Assembly (NCBI GenBank): GCA_030263715.1
Contig: SZPM01000023.1
Span: forward strand, 1 to 39,663
DNA length: 39,663 bases
From: ATM1 sp003577165
GTDB lineage: Bacteria; Armatimonadota; Fimbriimonadia; Fimbriimonadales; ATM1
Direction: 5' to 3'
Made by a program: the position numbers and the translations under genes. Positions within the stretch are counted from its first letter, which is position 1. Each line of letters opens with the position of its first letter. Of the stretch, positions 35,289-39,663 are shown piece after piece. The notes beneath the pieces are model-generated. The model worked only from the letters and a program-made list of their open reading frames with translations. It was not told where the DNA came from and did no database searches.

Positions 35289-35453
35289 TTGTGCGTGCAG
35301 CCGGCCATCAGGTCGTTGAGTCTTTTGGGCGGCACTACGCTTTCGGGGAGGCAGGATTTGGTGCACACCCTTAAGGACAGGGAGGCGGGGGAAGTCAACC
35401 TGGTTCACGGTGGAGCGGTCGAGGGGATGAATGTGGCGTGCAGGTTCAGCAGG

Positions 35454-35489
35454 CTCTGCACGGGCGCGGTTCGGTTGACTGTGGCACCC
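35454..35489. repeat. 36-bp repeat, copy 1 of a second family
   Basis: 31 of 36 bases match 35532-35567, in the same orientation. It begins CTCTGCACGGGCGCGG and ends in GTGGCACCC. A 12-mer inside it, GCGGTTCGGTTG (35466-35477), recurs exactly at 37616-37627 in the other repeat-rich stretch. Confidence 0.7.
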
Positions 35490-35531
35490 GATTTCGGGGA
35501 TAAATTGGAGGCCGCGGCTATTGTAGGAACT

Positions 35532-35567
35532 CTCTGCACGGCCGCGCTTCGCTTGACCGTGGCACAC
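35532..35567. repeat. 36-bp repeat, copy 2 of a second family
   Basis: Matches 35454-35489 at 31 of 36 positions. A more diverged relative lies at 37747-37780 (25 of 34 positions), just before the DUF4304-like gene. Confidence 0.7.
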
Positions 35568-35616
35568 GCTGCCGGCCCTGACACCCAACGACAGCATTTG
35601 CCACCCGCTGCAGGGC

Positions 35617-35868
35617 ATGCCACGATGGCAACGGGACAATCCATCGAGAATATACTTTGACGATGAGGTCAGGCGAGAAGTCATGGAGTCCTATGTGCGC
35701 GCCCAGGGGCACGATCTTGGCCGTCGCTCCTCTCCGATCGTCGCAGCGACAGAGCGACATCACGAATTCACGCCCCGAAGCCCCAGATTCCCTCATCCAG
35801 AGTTCAGGCACAGACAGTCGCGGGACCTGACTCGGGATTCAGCGATTTCTCGACCCTTGTACTATTAG
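35617..35868 (+). CDS. Possible small gene or gene remnant
   Basis: 83 codons from an ATG. The first third (RDNPSRIYFDDEVRREVMES, then YVRAQGHDLG) has a balanced, protein-like composition. The rest is Arg/His/Pro-rich and looks like chance reading. No family is recognised and no Shine-Dalgarno is seen. It could be the remains of a gene whose end was lost next to the repeats, or nothing at all. It ends 15 bases before the next good gene. Confidence 0.2.
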   Translation: MPRWQRDNPSRIYFDDEVRREVMESYVRAQGHDLGRRSSPIVAATERHHEFTPRSPRFPHPEFRHRQSRDLTRDSAISRPLYY

Positions 35869-35883
35869 CCGAGGAACCACAGG

Positions 35884-36438
35884 ATGCGAACAAAGGGGCG
35901 GACGAGTGCATTTCGCATAGGGATGTTTGTGGGTGCAGCATTGCACGCCGCCATCGCGGTGCCCCTGTTCTTGTCCGTCATGCGTCAGCATGCTACGGAG
36001 TTCAGTTCGACTGTCCGCCTGGGACCATTTAGGATGGCAGTGGCGAGGGGTTGGGTGGCAACTGCTTTCGGTAACGAGATCCGCCTGCAACGGACGAGCG
36101 GCCAGCGGGGCTCCCTGCGCATATGGATCAAAGGTGATGCGACGCTTCGATCACCATCCTTCGAATCACTGTATAGAGCCAATCGAGACCTTTACGAACT
36201 TCCATTTGAGCAATTGCTGCGGGTGCGGACTGAGTACGGGTTGCTTTTGACGGAGTGGCTAATTGCCCAAGACGGAGGCAAGCACGTTGCAAAGATGAGT
36301 GGGTGTTATCTGCTTAACGGGACGACTCTGGTGCTCTCTGGATACCACGATCTGGCGCAGGCACCGAGCGAACTCCGATCAGGGCTCGACCTCGGACACA
36401 TGATCCGAACTATCACACCAATACCACATGAGGCATGA
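35884..36438 (+). CDS. Single-pass membrane protein, unknown family (paralogue A)
   Basis: 184 residues. GAGGAA lies 7 bases before the ATG at 35884. One N-terminal membrane helix (IGMFVGAALHAAIAVPLFLSV) precedes an extracytoplasmic domain of about 140 residues. No known family is recognised. It resembles the product of 36773-37348 along its length: a GAA-x-AA-PL membrane helix, a GWVA strand, a LYxL segment, an (F/V)RT-(E/D)YG-LL(L/M) block in the middle and a final GLxxxxMIxTI-like end. The pair flank two tiny genes. The base composition here is more A/T-rich than in the genes to the left. Confidence 0.6.
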   Translation: MRTKGRTSAFRIGMFVGAALHAAIAVPLFLSVMRQHATEFSSTVRLGPFRMAVARGWVATAFGNEIRLQRTSGQRGSLRIWIKGDATLRSPSFESLYRANRDLYELPFEQLLRVRTEYGLLLTEWLIAQDGGKHVAKMSGCYLLNGTTLVLSGYHDLAQAPSELRSGLDLGHMIRTITPIPHEA

Positions 36439-36441
36439 ACC

Positions 36442-36510
36442 ATGCTGCGAAGCGAACACATGAGCCTTGATGCAGATGAAGCAGTTGTGACCTTTGACAG
36501 AGACGAATGA
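36442..36510 (+). CDS. Putative 22-residue peptide ORF between membrane-protein genes
   Basis: The ATG lies 3 bases after the upstream stop. The frame (MLRSEHMSLDADEAVVTFDR, then DE) ends in a TGA that overlaps the next ATG in an ATGA junction. This exact fit to both neighbours is what argues for translation; the peptide is acidic and has no known match. It might be a translational coupler or a remnant rather than a functional peptide. Confidence 0.3.
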   Translation: MLRSEHMSLDADEAVVTFDRDE

Positions 36511-36776
36511 AGAAGATTGAAGTGCTTAGAGCTTTCACGCTGATGGTGGTGACTGTCACTATCATCTGCTTGACGATTGCTGCAATCCCGCGGATTGGGC
36601 GAATTGTCGCGCCACCACACTGGAGCAACTGGAATGCCGATCGCATCACGCCAGAACGTGTAGGAGGCCATGTTGAGCCGATCGAAGCGCTACCAATTAG
36701 AACATCTGAGACTTCAGGCGAGCGCAGTCTTGCCTCTCGAATGGCTGGCCCCCTGAGTCAGGAGTCCGAGGCTTGA
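36507..36776 (+). CDS. Small single-pass membrane protein, unknown family
   Basis: 89 residues from the ATG at 36507. It has one membrane helix (FTLMVVTVTIICLTIAAIP) and a short polar tail rich in Arg, Glu and Ser. The helix position recalls the N-termini of the two larger neighbours, so it may be a shortened relative or a partner. It is joined to the gene before by ATGA and to the gene after by TTGA (36773-36776), forming a tight four-gene unit from 35884 to 37348. Function unknown. Confidence 0.45.
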   Translation: MKKIEVLRAFTLMVVTVTIICLTIAAIPRIGRIVAPPHWSNWNADRITPERVGGHVEPIEALPIRTSETSGERSLASRMAGPLSQESEA

Positions 36777-37348
36777 ACGCGCCAGGTGTCTCTGGATTTC
36801 TCCGATGGTTCTTCTGTCCGCGCCTGCAGTTCGGAATCGCTGTTGGGGCGGCTTTCTCCGCGGCCTTATGCTTCATTGTTCCTCTTTCCGTCGCGTACTT
36901 CATACACCCAGGAATCGTACGAGAACTGCCGCTATTAGAACTGCGGGTGCCTCAGCCCGAGGGATGGGTTGCCAGCTATGAACCCCGAACCGTCGTACTG
37001 CGCCACACCGAAGATGCGGTTTCATCCGTTCGCATCGAGCGTCTTGGCCGGATTGCACAACCAGTGAGCAGCCGGGACGGTCTGTACAGGCTGTCGCCGG
37101 AGACATTCGACGTGACGGCACAGAGCTTGGTCTTCGTTCGAACCGATTACGGTTGGATGCTCGCCCAGGAGTCGCACGGAAACACAGGCAGCGTTACGAT
37201 CGCCAGAGTCAAGGCTCTTCTACTTCTCTCGAACACTGTCCTTCGTGTTGACGGCTCATACACAGTAGGTGGCCCCCCCGGGTCAGGCGTCTCAAATCGG
37301 AACTATGAATTCGGGCTGATTGTACACAACATCCGTCTGGCCAGATGA
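36773..37348 (+). CDS. Single-pass membrane protein, unknown family (paralogue B)
   Basis: 191 residues from a TTG overlapping the previous stop. The membrane helix is FGIAVGAAFSAALCFIVPLSV; the outer domain contains QPEGWVASYEPRTVVLRHTE, VSSRDGLYRLSPETF, LVFVRTDYGWMLAQE and ends FGLIVHNIRLAR. These blocks line up in order with paralogue A (GWVA, LYRANRDLYEL, VRTEYGLLLTE, GHMIRTI). I estimate roughly a quarter of positions identical; this was not computed. No family is recognised. Two diverged tandem copies suggest lineage-specific duplication, as in immunity or surface-variation genes. Confidence 0.6.
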   Translation: MNAPGVSGFLRWFFCPRLQFGIAVGAAFSAALCFIVPLSVAYFIHPGIVRELPLLELRVPQPEGWVASYEPRTVVLRHTEDAVSSVRIERLGRIAQPVSSRDGLYRLSPETFDVTAQSLVFVRTDYGWMLAQESHGNTGSVTIARVKALLLLSNTVLRVDGSYTVGGPPGSGVSNRNYEFGLIVHNIRLAR

Positions 37349-37648
37349 CAAGGGTGGGAAGCCGATAGTGAGTCAATCTCCAATCGAAGCTGACGTTGGC
37401 GGCAAGCGTCGTGTTTCTGCCGGAGGGTGTTGCGCCGAACATCCTGGGTCCTGTGACTGCGACATGGGCGGAGACAGATTTGGACGCCAGATTCGTCTTA
37501 GAACCGCCTACTCGCGCGGGTGGCGATGAGATGGAGTAGGCCGTGCATACCACGAGTGAAAACCGCCTCGGTCTCAGAGTCACGCGGCGGCGTGGTAAGG
37601 GACTGGGCGGTGGGGGCGGTTCGGTTGGGTGTTGCGCACGTGCGGACA

Positions 37649-37672
37649 CCTTCCACGGCAAGCCGTGGAAGG
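37649..37672. repeat. Perfect 11-bp inverted repeat with a 2-base centre
   Basis: CCTTCCACGGC and GCCGTGGAAGG face each other around AA. It is a strong hairpin on either strand. No T-run follows on either side, so it is not a standard intrinsic terminator; it could be a REP-like element or a recombination site. Confidence 0.75.
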
Positions 37673-37746
37673 ATAGAGAGTCCTGGCGTCCGATCTCAGG
37701 GGCATCTCGGCACCCGACCGCTGCACACAGGTGTGCCCGTGGACGG

Positions 37747-37780
37747 CTGTGCGCGGGCGTGATTCACTTGACCGGGCCCC
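37747..37780. repeat. Diverged copy of the 36-bp repeat family
   Basis: 25 of 34 bases match 35532-35567, including an exact CTTGACCG core. It ends two bases before a GGAGG at 37782-37786. The similarity is modest and was judged by eye. Confidence 0.35.
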
Positions 37781-37813
37781 CGGAGGATTTGGGAAAATGG
37801 AGTGACAGGACTG

Positions 37814-38512
37814 ATGCTGCCAATTACGAAGCGCTTCCACAGTATCGTCGAGGAAGGATTCAAGAGCGTTTTCAAGCGGCACGGTTATCGCTGCAAGGGA
37901 CTGCGATGCGCGCAGGGCGACACAATCGTCCGAGTCGCGGAGATCGAGAAGGCGACCTGGTGCTATGAAGACGCGGTCGGCTTCTCGGTGGGTCTCGGCG
38001 TTTATGTGCGTGGCAGAGCGACCTGGTCAGGCTGGCCGGAGGGAGAGAAGCCGTTTCCGGCCGCGATCCAAGGGGCCTTTCGAACGGATCTTGACGCGCT
38101 CAATAGCGAACCGAATCGCCATAGATACGACTTGGAGTCCAAAGATCGGAAGGCGAAGGAGCACGACAGACTTCTCATAGAGCAGCTGGCCTACGAAGTT
38201 GAATGTTATGCGATTCCGTTCTTAGGTCGGTTCCAGACAATCGAAGACATCATCGAGTACTTGGAGGCGGTACCTAACGTTCACCCGATTCCCTCGCATC
38301 CGGACTTCCCATTCAGCCGGGTCTTTGAATTGGCGTCTCTCTACTCTCTGGCAGGCGATGAGCGGAAGTCCATCGAGTGCTTGGAGCGCGCGGTTCAGCT
38401 TGCGGAGGCTCAGGGGGCAAGTTACTTCATCGAGGCGTACAGAAAACTCTTGCAGCAGAAGCTGCGAGGCCCGAGAGTGGATCAGCCCGGGGTGCAGCTC
38501 GAGTGTGAATGA
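37814..38512 (+). CDS. DUF4304-like protein, possible immunity protein
   Basis: 232 residues from the ATG at 37814; a GTG at 37802 is in frame too. The N-terminal half fits the DUF4304 pattern: a helix (RFHSIVEEGFKSVFKRHGYR), then CKGLRCAQGDTIVRVAEIEK, then a strand pair with FSVGLGVYV. The C-terminal part has a helical TPR-like ending (FELASLYSLAGDERKSIECL, ERAVQLAEAQG). DUF4304 proteins are widespread in contact-dependent and polymorphic-toxin neighbourhoods, where related small proteins can act as immunity factors. The RHS fragment about 1 kb downstream agrees with that. The toxin partner is not seen. The similarity is by pattern only. Confidence 0.6.
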   Translation: MLPITKRFHSIVEEGFKSVFKRHGYRCKGLRCAQGDTIVRVAEIEKATWCYEDAVGFSVGLGVYVRGRATWSGWPEGEKPFPAAIQGAFRTDLDALNSEPNRHRYDLESKDRKAKEHDRLLIEQLAYEVECYAIPFLGRFQTIEDIIEYLEAVPNVHPIPSHPDFPFSRVFELASLYSLAGDERKSIECLERAVQLAEAQGASYFIEAYRKLLQQKLRGPRVDQPGVQLECE

Positions 38513-38864
38513 AGACTCATGGGGCTACAGGTTCGGCCGTTTGGGCGGGACAATTCATGGCTCGTACATCGCTGGCGCGGCTGCAGGAAGGATTTGGACA
38601 GGGGCACGCTCTATGCTTGGAAGACCGAACACATGGAAGCTAAGGATAGGCGGACAACAGGCTATCAGGGTAGAGGCCGGGAACGTACACCTTGTGCCCG
38701 GCTTTCGTCGCAGTGCAATCGGCAACGTCCTGCACTTCCACATTCTCGACGCCGAGCTGCACCTGCCGTACCAGACTTGGCCGATTCTCGCCACCATGTA
38801 TTTGGATCTCCTCCGCACCGAGGACTACTTCAAAATGAAGCGAGGAGCAGTACCGCTCGAGTGA
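38505..38864 (+). CDS. Small protein of unknown function
   Basis: 119 residues from a GTG at 38505 that overlaps the upstream stop by 8 bases. The open frame continues to 38325, but that part reads as Ser/Arg-rich noise inside the preceding gene. The visible protein (SWGYRFGRLGGTIHGSYIAG, VHLVPGFRRSAIGNVLHFHI, LPYQTWPILATMYLDLLRTE) has alternating strands and one helix near the C-terminus. No family is recognised. Its coupled position suggests co-expression with the DUF4304-like gene. Confidence 0.5.
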   Translation: MNEDSWGYRFGRLGGTIHGSYIAGAAAGRIWTGARSMLGRPNTWKLRIGGQQAIRVEAGNVHLVPGFRRSAIGNVLHFHILDAELHLPYQTWPILATMYLDLLRTEDYFKMKRGAVPLE

Positions 38865-38901
38865 TGGAGCGGTGTTCGGAGAGGTAAGGGAACTTCAAAC
38901 G

Positions 38902-39477
38902 ATGCGGATGCGAGTCAAAGCGCAGGCGAGTCAGCACGAAGACGCAGTTATCGAGGCGGATGCAGAAGCCATTCGTGCACTCGCAGCTGCGCTCCAGCGG
39001 GCTCGAAACGAAAGGCACGCCCAGTGCGGGCCGTTCGATAGCGATGGGCGGAACCTCGAAATAAAGATCGTCGTCGATGATTCGCGGATATTTTCGCACA
39101 GGTGGAGAAGGGCGAAACTCCCCTACACTGATCCGGAGGCAGCATCGTGGCGTACCGGCCCTGATTCGCTCGCGCCTGAGGAACACGCGCGTATGGTGCT
39201 AGCTAGCGAAGGCACAAGCGCGCACGTGACGGCCTGCAATCTTCTCGATCTTCTCCACACAGTCACCTGGCAGATCTTTTACTATGGTCCGATCCTCAAC
39301 TTACACGAACCCAGTCGAGACGACGGCACGGCGTGGATCGTGACGAATGGCCCGGGGTGTCAGGATCTCGTTCGGGCCCTCGAGCGAGTCCTGGAGAGCG
39401 GCTCTTTCAAGCTGAGCCTTATTGCTTCCGATGACGAAGGCTTTGACCTCCGCGTTCGCTGCCTCGACTCACCGTGA
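38902..39477 (+). CDS. Unrecognised soluble protein, possible immunity-like protein
   Basis: 191 residues from the ATG at 38902 (ATG 38908 or GTG 38872 are alternatives). A purine-rich GAGGTAAGGG lies 11 bases upstream. An Ala-rich helix (AIRALAAALQRARNE) is followed by a strand pair with RNLEIKIVVDDSRIF, a helical middle (VTACNLLDLLHTVTWQIFYY) and a final helix-strand (QDLVRALERVLESGSFKLSL). The helix-then-strand start faintly recalls small Imm-type proteins, but I cannot assign a family. It lies directly before the RHS fragment and on the same strand. Confidence 0.5.
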   Translation: MRMRVKAQASQHEDAVIEADAEAIRALAAALQRARNERHAQCGPFDSDGRNLEIKIVVDDSRIFSHRWRRAKLPYTDPEAASWRTGPDSLAPEEHARMVLASEGTSAHVTACNLLDLLHTVTWQIFYYGPILNLHEPSRDDGTAWIVTNGPGCQDLVRALERVLESGSFKLSLIASDDEGFDLRVRCLDSP

Positions 39478-39559
39478 CCAGAAACCGGCATTCTTTTCGT
39501 GGGATTGCAGTGCCGTTTACCGCGGCAGGACCCTGGCCTCTTCGGGCGCGAGCATTCGC

Positions 39560-39663
39560 ATGGCCGCGATCGGCCAATTGCTCTCGGAGACGAAGGCCGG
39601 ATATGCGGCGAGTTACACCTATGATGCCAACGGGAACCGTTTGACGAAGACCTTGAACGGCGT
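39560..39663 (+). CDS. RHS/YD-repeat fragment, running off the window
   Basis: The last 104 bases read, in one open frame, AIGQLLSETKAG and then SYTYDANGNRLTKTLNG, a textbook YD-repeat of RHS proteins. The frame is open further upstream (ATG at 39431 inside the preceding gene), but the RHS similarity starts only near 39563, so the core is cut short on its 5' side. It may be a full-frame new gene or a displaced orphan core fragment that continues beyond 39663. RHS proteins are large secreted toxin carriers; orphan cores with successive tips and immunity genes are common. Confidence 0.75.
   Translation, partial: MAAIGQLLSETKAGYAASYTYDANGNRLTKTLNG

Larger units (their letters stand above)
35289..35616. 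other. Stretch without a recognisable gene after the M24 peptidase
   Basis: The whole interval from 35107 to 35616 has no convincing gene; it holds the two 50-bp repeats, the 9-base units and the two 36-bp repeats. Open frames on the minus strand here merely read through the repeats and show repeated Arg/Ala/Pro/Cys-rich words. No tRNA, terminator or IS end is visible. Confidence 0.6.
37349..37813. other. Palindrome- and repeat-rich stretch without a clear gene
   Basis: No convincing gene. It holds a shared 12-mer (37616-37627), the 37649-37672 palindrome, a GCACAC/GTGTGC dyad at about 37723-37736 and a diverged 36-bp-family copy (37747-37780). The minus-strand frame covering 37209-37661 contains a protein-like part (SVSAHVAVTGPRMFGATPSG) that could be a fragment of an exported repeat protein, but no start or context supports it. 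Confidence 0.5.

Noticed and set aside
35103..35684. 193-codon minus-strand frame after the M24 peptidase
   Set aside because: It only reads through the direct repeats and shows their words twice (LHAF..AERAPCTRAT). There is no start signal or family match.
37209..37661. 150-codon minus-strand frame with a protein-like segment
   Set aside because: It overlaps the end of a good plus-strand gene, has a Pro-rich nonsense N-terminus and no Shine-Dalgarno. At best it is a gene fragment.

Overview
The window is compact, moderately GC-rich DNA from a diderm bacterium. It holds a TolC-type outer-membrane factor, an RND pump, a Wza/SLBB export protein and probable outer-membrane barrels. A planctomycete-style operon (tandem PSCyt1 haems, DUF1549, DUF1553, DUF1501) sits beside a MalEFG-type importer, several TTG and GTG starts and tightly overlapping genes. 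This fits a Planctomycetes/Verrucomicrobia-type or Armatimonadota (Fimbriimonadia-like) genome. The phylum is my inference; no rRNA or tRNA gene was seen.

Layout. 1-420: end of an alpha/beta hydrolase. 462-11471: a surface-polysaccharide region on both strands, with an O-antigen ligase/polymerase-like protein, a Wzz-type chain-length protein, a GT4 glycosyltransferase broken by a frameshift, UDP-glucose dehydrogenase, a UDP-glucuronate 4-epimerase-like enzyme, an SLBB export protein, a second nucleotide-sugar epimerase, a second GT4, a probable barrel protein and a thioredoxin-like protein. Together they could make UDP-GlcA and UDP-GalA, assemble a repeat unit, polymerise it and export it.

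11540-19045 (minus): a tripartite RND pump (TolC, RND, adaptor) whose adaptor carries two heavy-metal-binding domains and a His-rich linker, preceded by a small secreted Cys-rich protein and a GNAT acetyltransferase. A metal-efflux or metal-responsive role is likely, but the RND TM4 motif is not the usual heavy-metal one. 19108-24532 (plus): a multihaem PSCyt1/DUF1549/DUF1553 protein, a cupin and a DUF1501 protein, joined by ATGA overlaps. 24537-27570 (minus): a sugar ABC importer with no ATPase beside it. 27725-29683: a CBM9/DUF5916 barrel protein. 29680-32238 (minus): FtsK translocase and a small membrane-anchored protein. 32316-35106 (plus): GT4, Trm112-like, AroQ and an M24 aminopeptidase, all overlapping.

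35107-39663 looks accessory. Two repeat- and palindrome-rich stretches (35107-35883 and 37349-37813) flank a pair of paralogous single-pass membrane proteins separated by two tiny genes. Then come a DUF4304-like protein, two unrecognised small proteins and, at the right edge, an RHS (YD-repeat) fragment. The arrangement resembles an Rhs orphan/immunity island and is the best candidate here for something undescribed. No CRISPR array, IS element or convincing intrinsic terminator was seen.
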